Below, piece after piece: positions 17,969 through 27,533 of a DNA stretch of 64,000 bases. The translations under genes and the position numbers were made by a program. The stretch is from contig JAPTYK010000001.1 in the NCBI GenBank assembly GCA_026913215.1, forward strand, positions 1,550,001-1,614,000. Reading direction: 5' to 3'. The notes beneath the pieces were generated by a model. The model had not been told where the DNA came from, ran no database searches, and saw nothing but the letters and a program-made list of their open reading frames with translations. Numbering within the stretch: position 1 is the first letter of the stretch; each line of letters opens with the position of its first letter. The stretch is from Streptomyces diastatochromogenes. GTDB lineage: Bacteria > Actinomycetota > Actinomycetes > Streptomycetales > Streptomycetaceae.

Positions 17969-18925
17969 GAACGCGTACGACTTCCGGCACCGCGCGCACC
18001 GCCCTCGTCTTCTCCCTGATCACCGCGGCCGCGCTCGGCCTCACCGCCTGCGCGGGCGGCGAGCCCGCGACCGCCCGGCCGGGGCCACCGGAGCGCAGGG
18101 CGCCCTCCCACCGAGGACGTGGTCGCGGCGGTGAAGAAGAACGAGGCGGCGGCGAAGCTGCTCCCCGCCGAGGTGCGGCAGCGCGGCAGCCTGACGTTCG
18201 CCGCCTCGGTGGCGACCCGCCCAGCTCCGCGTACCTCCCGGACGGCAAGACCGTCGTCGGGGTGGACGCCGACTTCTCGGCCGCCGTGGCGAAGGCCCTC
18301 GGTCTGGAGCTGAAGCGCGAGGTGGTCGGCTTCGAGGCGATCCTGCCGGCGCTCGGCAGCGGCAAGTACGACGTCGGCACCGGGAACTTCGGCGTGACCG
18401 AGGAGCGGCGCAAGACCATCGACTTCGTGACGTACATCAACGACGGGCAGGGCTTCGCCGCGCGCGCCGACAGCACCCTGAAGGCGGTCACGGACCTGAC
18501 CCAGCTGTGCGGCCTGAAGGTGGCCGTGAACGCGGGCACCACCTTCGAGCGGACCCTGGAGAAGAACAAGGGCCGGTGCGCGGAGGCCGGGAAGCCGGCG
18601 TACGAGGTGAACGTCTACAGCGAGACCGGGGCGATCTGGATGTCGCTCCAGCAGGGCCGCAGCGATGTCGTGATGAACACGATCAACGGCGTGCGGTACG
18701 CGGTGACGCAGCAGAAGAACCTGAAGTTCCTCAACGAGTACCGGCGCCTCGACGTCGGCTTCGCCTTCAAGAAGGGCACCCGCTGGCGCCGGCCTTCCAG
18801 GCGGCGGTGAACGGTCTGAAGGCCGACGGGACGTACGACCGGATCCTGAAGAAGTGGGGGTGACGGCCTCGGGCATCGAGACCTCGCGGATCTCCCCGCC
18901 GGAGATCCCGGCGCCGACGAAGTAG
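17965..18925 (+). CDS. Second amino-acid ABC substrate-binding lipoprotein (frameshifted)
   Basis: This is another family 3 amino-acid binding lipoprotein, of about 321 residues after repair. The lipobox is 'LGLTAC'. Recognisable segments are 'KTVVGVDADFSAAVAKALGL', 'GKYDVGTGNFGVTEERRKTI', 'LKVAVNAGTTFERTLEKN' and 'DVVMNTINGVRYAV'. The frame breaks near 18085-18110, 18222, 18788 and 18858. Repairing the last (a run of five G) extends the protein past the first stop to 'TSRISPPEIPAPTK' at 18925, which aligns with the end of the other binding protein. ATG 17965 overlaps the acetyltransferase stop. There is no ATPase or permease on this strand, so it probably serves the divergent transporter. 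Confidence 0.82.
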
Positions 18926-18960
18926 CGGCGCGGGCCCCGGCGGGGGGTGCCGACGGGGCG

Positions 18961-20237
18961 TCAGCAGTCGCAGCCGCAGTCGCAGTCCCCGCAGCAGCAG
19001 TCCCCTTCGCAGCAGGACGAGCAGTTGCCGCAGCAGTCACAGCAGTCACCGGGGTCGCACTGCTGGCAGAGTCCCTCGCGCCGCTGCCGGCTCCAGGGGT
19101 CCTCGAAGGTCCCGCAGCACATCTGGCAGGTGCAGGCGAGGCCGATCCAGAGGGCGCAGCCGGCGATCAGGCCGCGCCGGTTCGGCGGCTCGGGCGGGAG
19201 CGGGCCGCCGCCCCGCCAGGACCGCCCGGTCCGGGGGCCCAGGGACCGCCCGGACCGCCGGGCCCGCCGGGGGCGTACGGGTTGCCGGGGACGGGCCCGC
19301 CCGGCGTCGCGTACAGGTTCCCCGGCACCGGGCCGTGCCCGTGCGGCGCGCCCTGCCCGCGCCCGGCGTCCCGTGCGAGCAGCTCGTCGTGCCGAAGGCG
19401 CGGTCGACCGAGGTGCGCAGCTCGTGGGCGAGGAGGACGTGGGCGAGCTTGCCGTCGGCGAACTCGGCGTCCTTCAGGGCGAGGCGGATGCCGTGGAGGG
19501 CGTCGTCGGCGAGCCGGCGGGCCTCCTCGCGGGAGGTGCCGGTGGCGGTGAGCGGGTTCCAGGCGCCGGTCTCGGCGTCGGCGGCCTGGTCCTCGACGGC
19601 GTCGAGCAGGTGGGCGAGGCGGCCGAAGAGCCGGCCCGCCTCGGCGAGCGGCGCCGCGTTCCCGGGCCGTCCGGCGAGGACGGCGGTGTGCGCGAAGGCG
19701 GCCGCGGTCGCCGTCTCGGTCGGCTCGGTGACGGTGAGCAGCGGGGTGCCGGGTCCCGCGAGGGCCTCGATGCCGGTCTGGCGGTCGACGGCGTCGACGA
19801 GGACGGCGGTGTCGAAGCCGAGGTCCCGGCCGGTCCTGGCCCCGGCCTTGTCCCAGGAGCGGGCGACGCGGCGGGCCGCGGCGGCGACGGGCCTGCGGGC
19901 CAACAGGCCGTCCCGGTCGGCGACGTGGTCCCGTACCTTCGCGGAGGCGAGGACGAGGGAGACGGCGGCGGCGAGCCTGGCGCCCTCGCCGCGGGCGACG
20001 GGGCGGTTTTCATGGCGCGCAGGGCGCAGGGCCGGCCTTGCGGCGGCCCGCCTCGGTCACGCCGGTCTGAGCCTCCGTCAGAACGGAGACGATGAGCCCG
20101 TCGTAGTTGGTGACGACCCGGGCGAACTGACCGTGGTCGGCGCGCAGCGCCAGGCAGAGGCCGCAGAGATGGGCCATCCACTCGGTCTTGAGCCCGTCGG
20201 TGAGGCGATGGGTGCAGGGTCTGACGATGCCGAACAA
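18961..20237 (-). CDS. DUF5685 family protein with very Cys-rich C-terminal tail (frameshifted)
   Basis: This is a DUF5685 protein of about 425 residues, function unknown. The likely TTG start at 20237 (SD GGGGAG) gives 'FGIVRPCTHRL', then the helical core 'WMAHLCGLCLALRADHGQFARV' and 'ADDALHGIRLALKDAEFADGK'. A Pro/Gly linker follows. The tail (18961-19170) has 16 Cys in the last 34 residues, with pairs and a triple, alternating with Asp and Gly ('CCCGDCDCGCDC'). Such a tail could bind metal or form many disulfides; this is inference. Frame breaks near 20025, 19905 and in the linker (19200-19380) need added bases. It is divergent from the SepF-like gene. Confidence 0.75.
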
Positions 20238-20558
20238 GGACTCCCCGTGAGTCGTGTGCTGGGGTGGACGGAGGTCCGCCGAGCGGCCTCGCGGCATCGT
20301 AGCGAGCGGGTCCGTTCACCCGTACGCGCCCATCGTCACCCTTGTGACCCGACTTTCATATTTTCATCTGCATGGCCCTCCCTCAGGGCCCGCATACCGC
20401 AAGTTTCCTGACGAATCGCCAGCAAACGGCCCTCACGTTCTGCACCAGTACCGTCACGAATCTCCTGCGCGGCGGCTATCCACTTGGCGCGCGATCCGCA
20501 TCATGGACGACGATAGGGATTGCGGAACCACAAATGACCGCGCTGAAAGGAGGCGTCC
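20238..20558. other. Intergenic region between DUF5685 and SepF-like genes
   Basis: This 321-base gap between divergent genes contains no convincing ORF. It is locally AT-richer (GACTTTCATATTTTCATC near 20350) than its surroundings and should hold both promoters. No clear operator or RNA gene was recognised. Confidence 0.5.
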
Positions 20559-20993
20559 ATGGGATCGGTGCGCAAGGCGAGTGCCTGGCTGGGACTCGTC
20601 GAGGACAACGACGAGCGTTACTACGACGACGAGTACGCCGACGGTGCCGAGGGCGGCGACGCCTGGGTGACGGACCCCCGGGTCCGGGTGGCCACGGACA
20701 CCGCCGAGGAGCGGGGCCGCCGAATCGCCACCGTCTCCCCGGACGGCTTCCGGGACGCCCGCGGCATCGGCGAGCTCTTCCGGGACGGGGTTCCGGTGAT
20801 CGTGAACCTCACCGCGATGGAGGGGAACGACGCCAAGCGCGTGGTCGACTTCGCCGCCGGCCTCGCCTTCGGTCTGCGCGGCTCGATCGAGCGCGTGGCG
20901 ACGCGGGTCTTCCTGCTGACCCCCGCCGACACCCAGATCGTCACCGGCGAGTCGGGCCGCCGCCGACAGGACGGTTTCTTCAACCAGAGCTGA
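20559..20993 (+). CDS. sflA: SepF-like cell-division protein (SflA candidate)
   Basis: This is an intact 144-residue SepF-family protein. SepF proteins polymerise, bind FtsZ and tether it to the membrane. The acidic linker ('[15 protein letters not shown]') is followed by the SepF core with '[37 protein letters not shown]'-type sequence (split here: 'VNLTAME', 'DFAAGLAFG', 'VFLLTP'). The N-terminus '[11 protein letters not shown]' can form the membrane-binding helix. The SD AAAGGAGG precedes ATG 20559. Streptomyces carry a main SepF in the dcw cluster and two SepF-like paralogues; the neighbourhood with der/cmk/scpAB favours the SflA paralogue. The exact paralogue is inferred. Confidence 0.82.
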   Translation: MGSVRKASAWLGLVEDNDERYYDDEYADGAEGGDAWVTDPRVRVATDTAEERGRRIATVSPDGFRDARGIGELFRDGVPVIVNLTAMEGNDAKRVVDFAAGLAFGLRGSIERVATRVFLLTPADTQIVTGESGRRRQDGFFNQS

Positions 20994-21035
20994 GCGGGCC
21001 CGCCGGCCCGGCCGGGCGCCTCCGACGGGGTCGGG

Positions 21036-23013
21036 TCAGTGCGCCGGGTGCCCCGAGCCGGCGGGCTCGATCGCTTCCGGGTCGCGGGCACGCGCGGCGC
21101 CCGGACGCCTCCGGCGCGACGGCCCGCTCCGACGCCGGGACGGGCTCCTCCGAGGGACCGGCGGGCGCCGCTTCCGGCGCCGCCGCCGACCCGGCCGCCG
21201 CCGCTGATCCGGTCGATCCCGCAGATCCGGCCGATCCGGCCGATCCGGCTGATCCCGCAGATCCAGCTGATCCGGTCGCCGCTGCCGATCCGGCCGACCA
21301 CTCCGACCTCACCGACCCGGCCGACCGCTCCGACCCGGTCGATCCGGCCGACCACTCCGACCCAGTCGCCCCGGCCGCCCCCGTCGCGTCCCGAAGCTCC
21401 GCCTCCCCGTCCGGGCCCTCCGGGGACGCGAGTGCCACCCGGGCCTCCCGTGCGTCGAAGGCCTCCTCCGGGTCCACCGGGCACTCCATGACCTCCGGCA
21501 GTCGCCGGGCCATCAGCGCGCCGACGAGCAGCAGCCCGGCGCTCACGCAGAGCGTGACGTGCAGGCCGGTCACGAAGGAGTGACGGGCGGCCTGGTGCAG
21601 GGCCTCCCCCGCCGTACCGCCGAGCTGGTCGGCGACCTTGTACGCCTCGCCGAGCGAGTTCGCGGCGGCCCGGCTCGCCTCCGCGGGCACCCCGGGCACC
21701 GAGGCGAGCCCGGGGGCGTACGCCGCGTTCATCACGCTGCCGAGCAGGGCGATGCCCATGCCCGCGCCGAGCTGGTACGAGGTCTCGCCGATCGCGGCCG
21801 CGCCGCCCGCGCTCGCCTGCGGCGCCTCGCTGAGCATCGACTCGTACGCCGAGAAGAGCGTGGTCTGCAGGCCGAAGCCGAGCAGCACGAAGCCCACCGT
21901 GAGCAGCGCCGGCCGGTCGTGCTGCCCCATGAGGGTCAGCAGCAGCACGGCGGAGGCCGTGAGCAGGAAGCCCCAGCCGACCATCCGGCGCGGTCCGATC
22001 CTGCGCAGGGTGTACGAGCCGGTGGCGCCGGCGGCCATGGCGGCGAAGGTCAGCGGGAGGAGCCGGAGGCCGGTCTCCAGGGGGCTGAGGCCCAGGACCA
22101 GCTGGAGGTACTGGATGGCGATGAGCTCCAGGCCGACCAGGGCCAGCATGCCGATGACGATGCAGCCGACCGAGGTGGTGAAGGCCGCCCGGGAGAAGAG
22201 CCGCACGTCGATCAGCGGGTGCGGGCGCCGCTTCTGCCGCCGCACGAAGAGGACGAGGGCGCGGCGCCGAGCAGCAGCGGGCCGGCGGTCGGGAGGGCGA
22301 ACAGCGGGTCGCCGGCCCCGGCGCGCTTGACGCCGAGGACGCAGGCGAGCACACCGGCGGCGGCCATGAGCGCGCCGAGCACGTCCCAGGGCCCGTCGGT
22401 GGCGCCCCGGGACTCGGGAGGAGGCGGCGGCCGAGCGGCAGGATCAGTGCCATCAGCGGGATGTTGATGAGGAAGACGGAGCCCCACCAGTAGTTCTCGA
22501 CGAGGAAGCCGCCGAGCACGGGTCCGGTCGCGGCCCCGATCGCCGCGGTGGCGGTCCAGATGCCGATCGCGGTGGCGCGCTCCCGCCGGTCGGGGAAGAC
22601 CGTCCGGATGAGGGAGAGCGTGGCGGGCATGATCATGGCGCCGCCGACGCCGAGCAGCGCACGGGCCCCGATGAGGACCGCGGAGTCGGTGGCGAGCGCG
22701 GCGACCGCCGAGGCGATGCCGAAGAGCCCGTAGCCGAGGAGGAGGACCCTGCGTCTGCCGACCCGGTCGCCGAGGGTGCCGAAGAGGATCAGCAGCGAGG
22801 CGCACACCAGGGGTAGGCGTCGACGATCCAGAGCAGCGCGGTGGAGCTGGGGCGCAGGTCCTCGGTGAGCGAGGGGACGGCGACGTGGAGGATGGTCGCG
22901 TCGAGGGCGACCAGGAGGAGGCTGACGCAGAGGACGACGAGTACGGCCCAGCGGTTGGCTCCCCCGCCGGCGGCGGTACGTGATCGTGCTCGGGCCGTGT
23001 TCGTCCGCGTCAT
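21036..23013 (-). CDS. MFS drug exporter of the EmrB/QacA (DHA2) type (frameshifted)
   Basis: This is a 14-helix major facilitator exporter of about 660 residues. The start ATG 23013 gives 'RWAVLVVLCVSLLLVALDATILHVAVPSL' (helix 1 with motif D1, split 'ALDATILHVAV'). Later segments are 'GARALLGVGGAMIMPATLSLI' (motif C area) and 'LFSRAAFTTSVGCIVIGMLAL'. Frame breaks near 22810, 22425, 22262 and 21105 are single-base. The C-terminus is a long cytoplasmic tail rich in Ser, Ala and Gly (see the repeat at 21217) that is absent from most relatives. No adjacent regulator gene is seen. The substrate is unknown. Confidence 0.85.
21217..21370. repeat. Imperfect 9-bp tandem repeat in the MFS C-terminal tail
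   Basis: Imperfect repeats of GATCCGGCC/GATCCCGCA run along this stretch. On the coding (minus) strand they spell repeated Ser-Ala-Gly or Ser-Thr-Gly triplets and Glu-Trp/Arg-Ser-Ala-Gly-Ser units. The periodicity of nine bases suggests slippage expansion; copy number may vary between strains. Confidence 0.6.
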
Positions 23014-23419
23014 GTACGCACCTCCCAGTGAAGCTCTCGCGCTCGGCGGGCCCCGACCAGGGCTTATACCCCCGGGGCGGCCCGGCATCGACGGGCGAGT
23101 GAGCCGTCAGCGTACGCGAGTTCAAGGCCCGAGCGCGTGGCGCAGCTCTCACCCCGGCGGACCTCCTGGTGTGGCGTACGCCACTCGGCGGGGACCGCGC
23201 GTCGCATGGAATTCCGCACGGACGTCTGTTTGAGGAAATTCCCGTGCGTTCAAACACGCTTCCGGAATCCGCCCTCGTGTCAATAGGGCCGAAGGTCGTC
23301 GGATTTCCCGACGGACGCCTGGAATAGACCACTCGATGAGACCCACTCCACATCACACGATCATCACGAAGGGAGCGGAACGACCGGGTCTGCTTCTCAC
23401 TCCCTGTAACGTCGATTGG
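23014..23419. other. Intergenic region between MFS exporter and PAP2 phosphatase
   Basis: This 406-base divergent promoter region has no credible ORF. It contains a perfect 14-bp palindrome GTGGCGTACGCCAC at 23171-23184, a candidate operator for a dimeric regulator. A second AT-richer stretch lies around 23215-23260 (GAGGAAATTCCCGTGCGTTC). Confidence 0.45.
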
Positions 23420-24313
23420 GTGCGTACCGACATCTTTGCCCGGCTGGACCGGGAGCCGGAACCGCCGAAGATAGAGGTCCCGCGGATGACCCGCACGCGT
23501 CTCGCCCTCTTCGGCGGGACGTCGGCGTTCTATCTCGCCATCGTCGTGGCCGTCCTGCTGTCGACGTGGCTGGTGACCCTCGACTGGAAGATCATGCTCT
23601 TCCGGCCGTACCAGCAGTGGCCCGAGATCCACGGTTTCCTCGACTACTACGTCGTCCTCGGCCAGCGCGGCCCCACGGCCGTCATGGTGGCCGCCTGGCT
23701 GGGCTGGCGCTCCTGGCGCCAGCACACCCTGCGCCCGCTGCTGTGCCTCGGCGCCGCCCTCCTGCTGCTGAACGTCTCGGTGGGCGCGGTCAAGATCGGC
23801 CTCGGCCGTCTGGGACCCCACTACGCGACCCAGGTCGGCTCCGCGGAGCTCTTCGGGGGCGGCGACATATTCCCCTCAGGGCACACCGCGAACGCGGTCG
23901 TGACCTGGGGCATCCTGGCCTATCTGGCGACCACCCCGAGAGCCCGGCGCTATCTGTCGGCCCTCTCCGCGGTGGTCGCGCTCGGCGTCGGCCTCACCAC
24001 CGTCTACCTGGGCACGCACTGGCTGAGCGACGTGCTCCTCGGCTGGGCGGCCGGGCTCCTCGTGCTGCTCGCGCTGCCCTGGTGCGAGCCGGTCCTGGCC
24101 GTGGCGGAGGCCTGGATCCTCGCCGCGCGCGACCGGGTGCGCGAGCGGCTGCGGGACCGCCGCCGGCTCGTGCCCTCGCTGCCCGTGGCCTCCGGAGGGC
24201 CGCGCCCCGCCTTCTTCCCGCCCCGCCCGGCCCCGTCCGAGGAGCAGGCCAGGAGCCCGTCCGGGAGCCCGTGGCGGTGGCGGCGGCGGCGCGCGCCGGT
24301 GACCCGCGGCTGA
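23420..24313 (+). CDS. PAP2-superfamily membrane phosphatase
   Basis: This is a 297-residue membrane protein of the type 2 phosphatidic acid phosphatase superfamily, which removes phosphate from lipid or polyprenyl phosphates at the outer membrane face. The signature is present in order: 'KIGLGRLGPH' (motif 1), 'FPSGHTANAV' (motif 2) and 'GTHWLSDVLLGW' (motif 3). Six hydrophobic helices are visible. GTG 23420 ('RTDIFARLDREPEPP') is preferred over the ATG at 23336 because it begins the conserved part. The basic C-terminal tail ends 'RRRRAPVTRG'; another frame reads 'REPVAVAAAARAGDPR', so the tail may be frameshifted. Confidence 0.85.
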   Translation: MRTDIFARLDREPEPPKIEVPRMTRTRLALFGGTSAFYLAIVVAVLLSTWLVTLDWKIMLFRPYQQWPEIHGFLDYYVVLGQRGPTAVMVAAWLGWRSWRQHTLRPLLCLGAALLLLNVSVGAVKIGLGRLGPHYATQVGSAELFGGGDIFPSGHTANAVVTWGILAYLATTPRARRYLSALSAVVALGVGLTTVYLGTHWLSDVLLGWAAGLLVLLALPWCEPVLAVAEAWILAARDRVRERLRDRRRLVPSLPVASGGPRPAFFPPRPAPSEEQARSPSGSPWRWRRRRAPVTRG

Positions 24314-24328
24314 TCCGCACCCCTCCCG

Positions 24329-24377
24329 CGTACGCGAAAGGGCCCCGGCCACCTCGGCCAGGGCCCTTCCGCGTACG
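24329..24377. terminator. Bidirectional hairpin terminator
   Basis: A near-perfect inverted repeat (CGTACGCGAAAGGGCCCCGGCC ... stem completed by GGCCAGGGCCCTTCCGCGTACG) lies between the convergent PAP2 and I78 genes. Confidence 0.8.
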
Positions 24378-24391
24378 GTCCCGCGGATTCC

Positions 24392-24607
24392 TCAGCCGAC
24401 CCAGCAGCGCGTGACGCCGCCGTCCTCGACCTCGAAGTTGATGCGGCCCGACAGGTACTCCATGGTGATGATCGAGCCGGGCGGCAGGGACCGGACGACC
24501 CGCCAGCCGCGGGTCCTGGCGAGCCGCTCGGCCGCCTCGGCGTCGAGGCCCACGTAGGACTCGGGGGCGTCGCGAGGCGGTTGGGGCGTGCGCGAAGTGG
24601 GTGACAT
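24392..24607 (-). CDS. I78-family small peptidase inhibitor
   Basis: This is a 71-residue protein of the I78 peptidase-inhibitor family. The characteristic C-terminal half is visible: '[21 protein letters not shown]' (split around '[11 protein letters not shown]'), then '[18 protein letters not shown]'. The binding loop would lie around 'PGSIITM'. ATG 24607 with GAGG upstream is chosen; an in-frame GTG at 24616 is possible. There is no signal peptide, so it may act on an intracellular protease or be a regulatory remnant. The target is unknown. Confidence 0.78.
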   Translation of the reverse strand: MSPTSRTPQPPRDAPESYVGLDAEAAERLARTRGWRVVRSLPPGSIITMEYLSGRINFEVEDGGVTRCWVG

Positions 24608-24853
24608 GAACCTCACGTTAGTCCCTCGGCGGTCACGCTTGTGTCACAAGTTCTCGACATATGTTCGGACCGCCCGCCGCCCGTCACGGGCCGGGTTTCC
24701 GACTATTTCTCCAGTAATTCGGAACGGTGCCCGGCAGTTCCCACGAAGGGTCCGGAAGTGCCGTCGAGGGGCCTTCAATTCCGCACTTCCCGCGAGTCCG
24801 CCCCGAATTGCCTCCGCGACGCGCACCCGAGGCGCACACTCTTTCCTTACACA

Positions 24854-26611
24854 ATGCTTACGCTGTCCCAACGCCCGGAGACGCGGAGCCGGGAGGACGG
24901 CGAGGCGGAGGCAGCGTTGGGCAACGGGACAGCGACCGCGGCCGTCGAATCGGCCCGGCCACGGCACGGGCGCATCCTGATCGACTGGCTCACCACGACC
25001 GACCACAAGAAAATCGGCCATCTCTATCTGGCCACTTCCTTCGTCTTCTTCCTGCTCGCCGGGCTCATGGCGATGCTGATGCGGGCCGAGCTGGCCCGCC
25101 CGGGGCTCCAGCTCGTCACGAACCTGGAGTTCAACCAGGCCTTCACCCTGCACGGCACGATCATGCTGCTGCTCTTCGCCACGCCCACCTTCGCCGGCTT
25201 CGCGAACGAGCTGGTGCCGCTGCAGATCGGCGCGCCCGACGTCGCCTTCCCGCGGCTGAACATGTTCTCGTACTGGCTGTTCCTCTTCGGCGGCCTGATG
25301 GTGCTCGGCTCCCTCCTCACCCCCTCGGGGCCCGCCGCCTTCGGCTGGACCGCCTACGCCCCGCTCAACAGCCTGGAGCGGTCACCGGGCGTCGGCGTCG
25401 ACCTGTGGATCATGGGGCTCGCGCTCTCCGGCTTCGGCACGATCCTCACCTCGGTGAACTTCCTCGCCACCATCGTCGGCATGCGGGCACCCGGCATGAC
25501 CATGTTCCGGATGCCGATCTTCACCTGGAACGTCCTCTTCACCGCGGTCCTGGTGCTCGCCGCCTTCCCCGTCCTCGCGGCGGCGCTGCTCGTCCTGGAG
25601 GCCGACCGGCGCCTCGGCTCCGTGGTCTTCCAGCCCGAGAACGGCGGGGCGCTGCTCTGGCAGCACCTCTTCTGGTTCTTCGGGCACCCCGAGGTCTACA
25701 TCATCGCGCTGCCGTTCTTCGGGATCATCAGCGAGATCATCCCGGTCTTCGCCCGCAAGCCGATCTTCGGGTACGCGACGCTGGTCGGCGCCACCATGAC
25801 GATCACCGGCCTGTCGGTCGTCGTCTGGGCCCACCACATGTTCGCCACGGGCGCGGTGCTCCTCCCCTTCTTCTCGATGCTCTCGTTCCTCATCGCCGTG
25901 CCCACCGGGGTGAAGTTCTTCAACTGGACCGGGACGATGCTGCGGGGCTCGCTCTCCTTCGAGACCCCGATGCTCTGGTCCGTCGGCTTCCTGGTGTCCT
26001 TCCTCTTCGGCGGGCTCACCGGCGTCATCCTCGCCTCGCCGCCGATGGACCTCCACGTCACCGACTCGTACTTCGTGGTCGCCCACTTCCACTACACGGT
26101 CTTCGGCACGGTCGTCTTCGCCACCTTCGCGGGCTTCTACTTCTGGTGGCCCAAGTTCACCGGCCGGATGCTCGACGAACGGCTCGGGAAGATCCACTTC
26201 TGGACCCTCTTCATCGGCTTCCACACCACCTTCCTGGTGCAGCACTGGCTCGGCGCGGAGGGCATGCCCCGCCGGTACGCCGACTACCTGGCGGCCGACG
26301 GCTTCACGGCGCTCAACACGGTCTCCAGCATCGGCGCCTTCCTCCTCGGCGCGTCCACCCTGCCGTTCCTCCACAACGTCTGGCGGACCTGGCGGTACGC
26401 GGAGAAGGTCGACCTCGACGACCCCTGGGGCTTCGGGCGCTCCCTGGAGTGGGCCACCTCCTGCCCGCCGCCCCGGCACAACTTCGTCTCCGTGCCCCGG
26501 ATCCGCTCCGAGGCGCCCGCCTTCGACCTCCACCACCCCGAGTTCGCCGCGTACGAGCGGATGCGGCTCAGCGCCCCGGCCGGTCCAGGGCCCGGGACAG
26601 ACGGTCCCTGA
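24854..26611 (+). CDS. ctaD: Cytochrome c oxidase subunit I (aa3-type), stand-alone copy
   Basis: This is an intact 585-residue heme-copper oxidase subunit I, the catalytic proton-pumping subunit. All key residues are present: heme a His in 'FTLHGTIM', CuB His and cross-linked Tyr in '[14 protein letters not shown]', the CuB His pair in '[10 protein letters not shown]', and heme ligands in 'VAHFHYTV'. The K-channel segment '[15 protein letters not shown]' is also present. Twelve helices are expected. ATG 24854 was chosen as the first Met before the conserved '[18 protein letters not shown]'-type start. Subunits II, III and the bc1 genes are not nearby, so this is probably a second copy of CtaD. 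Its 3' end overlaps the convergent WYL regulator gene by 44 bases. Confidence 0.93.
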   Translation: MLTLSQRPETRSREDGEAEAALGNGTATAAVESARPRHGRILIDWLTTTDHKKIGHLYLATSFVFFLLAGLMAMLMRAELARPGLQLVTNLEFNQAFTLHGTIMLLLFATPTFAGFANELVPLQIGAPDVAFPRLNMFSYWLFLFGGLMVLGSLLTPSGPAAFGWTAYAPLNSLERSPGVGVDLWIMGLALSGFGTILTSVNFLATIVGMRAPGMTMFRMPIFTWNVLFTAVLVLAAFPVLAAALLVLEADRRLGSVVFQPENGGALLWQHLFWFFGHPEVYIIALPFFGIISEIIPVFARKPIFGYATLVGATMTITGLSVVVWAHHMFATGAVLLPFFSMLSFLIAVPTGVKFFNWTGTMLRGSLSFETPMLWSVGFLVSFLFGGLTGVILASPPMDLHVTDSYFVVAHFHYTVFGTVVFATFAGFYFWWPKFTGRMLDERLGKIHFWTLFIGFHTTFLVQHWLGAEGMPRRYADYLAADGFTALNTVSSIGAFLLGASTLPFLHNVWRTWRYAEKVDLDDPWGFGRSLEWATSCPPPRHNFVSVPRIRSEAPAFDLHHPEFAAYERMRLSAPAGPGPGTDGP

Positions 26612-27533
26612 GCGCCCGCACCGCCTCCGTGAGCTCCGGCGGATCGAGCACCTCGAAGTCGAAGCCCATGAACATGACGTGGAACACCATCATGTCCAGA
26701 CCGGACGCCCCCGTCCGCAGCAGACAGGCGTCCTCGCCGTCCGCCGTCAGGACCCCGTCCAGCGGGCCGACGACCGCGGCCGCCTCCGCGAGCGGCGCGA
26801 AGAGCCGGACCGTCGCCTCCGTCGCGTAGGCCGCGCCGGACACCCCTTCGCCACATAGGCCGCCAGGTCCTCGGCGGGCGGCTCGCGGGGCGGGAAGCGG
26901 GGGCCGTGCGGCGGGCCGGCTCCAGCCGGTCGACCCGGAACGTGCGCCAGTCGCCCCGGTCCAGATCCCAGGCGACCAGGTACCAGCGCCGCTCGGTGCA
27001 GACCAGCCGGTGCGGCTCGACGACCCTGCGGCTCGCCTTCCCGCCGTGGTCGCGGTACTCGAAGCGGAGCCGCTCGCTGTCCCGGCAGGCGTTGGCCAAC
27101 TCCGTCAGGACCGCCGGGTCGACCCGCTCCCTCGGGGTACGCATCAGGGGCACCGTGAAGGCGTTCAGCGCCCCGATCCGGCGCCGGAGCCTGCCCGGCA
27201 ACACCTGCTCCAGCTTCGCCAGGGCCCGTACGGAGCTCTCCCCGATCCCTCGACCCCCTGCCCGGCGGCGGCCCTCAGCCCCACCGCCACCGCGACGGCC
27301 TCCTCGTCGTCCAGCAGCAACGGCGGCAACTCCGCCCCCGCCCCGAGCTGGTACCCCCCGCCCGTCCCCGGACTCGCGTGCACCGGATACCCCAGCTCCC
27401 TCAGCCGGTCCACATCCCGCCGCACCGTCCGCGCCGTCACCCCGAGCCGCTCCGCCAGCTCCCCACCCGACCACTCCCTGTGCGCCTGCAGCAGCGACAG
27501 CAGCCTCAACAACCGCGCGGACGTCTCCAACAT
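26568..27533 (-). CDS. WYL-domain helix-turn-helix regulator (frameshifted)
   Basis: This is a transcription regulator of about 322 residues. The N-terminal HTH is '[28 protein letters not shown]', with the wing '[15 protein letters not shown]'. The middle WYL domain has '[26 protein letters not shown]'-type sequence (key 'RRWYLVAWD'). The C-terminal WCX extension has '[16 protein letters not shown]' and '[23 protein letters not shown]'. ATG 27533 is the first Met. Breaks near 27257, 26915 and 26850 are single-base. WYL proteins sense ligands such as nucleotides or nucleic acids; the ligand and targets here are unknown. The last bases overlap ctaD on the other strand. Confidence 0.85.

Noticed and set aside
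21200..21400. Possible CRISPR-like repeat array
   Set aside because: Units are only 9 bp, have no spacers and encode an in-frame Ser/Ala/Gly tail.
20621..23821. A 1066-codon open frame on the minus strand across the MFS and SepF-like genes
   Set aside because: It joins the MFS gene (partly in frame) to antisense of SepF-like and PAP2 leaders. Only the MFS segments have family motifs; the rest is Arg/Pro/Gly shadow sequence typical of high-GC DNA.
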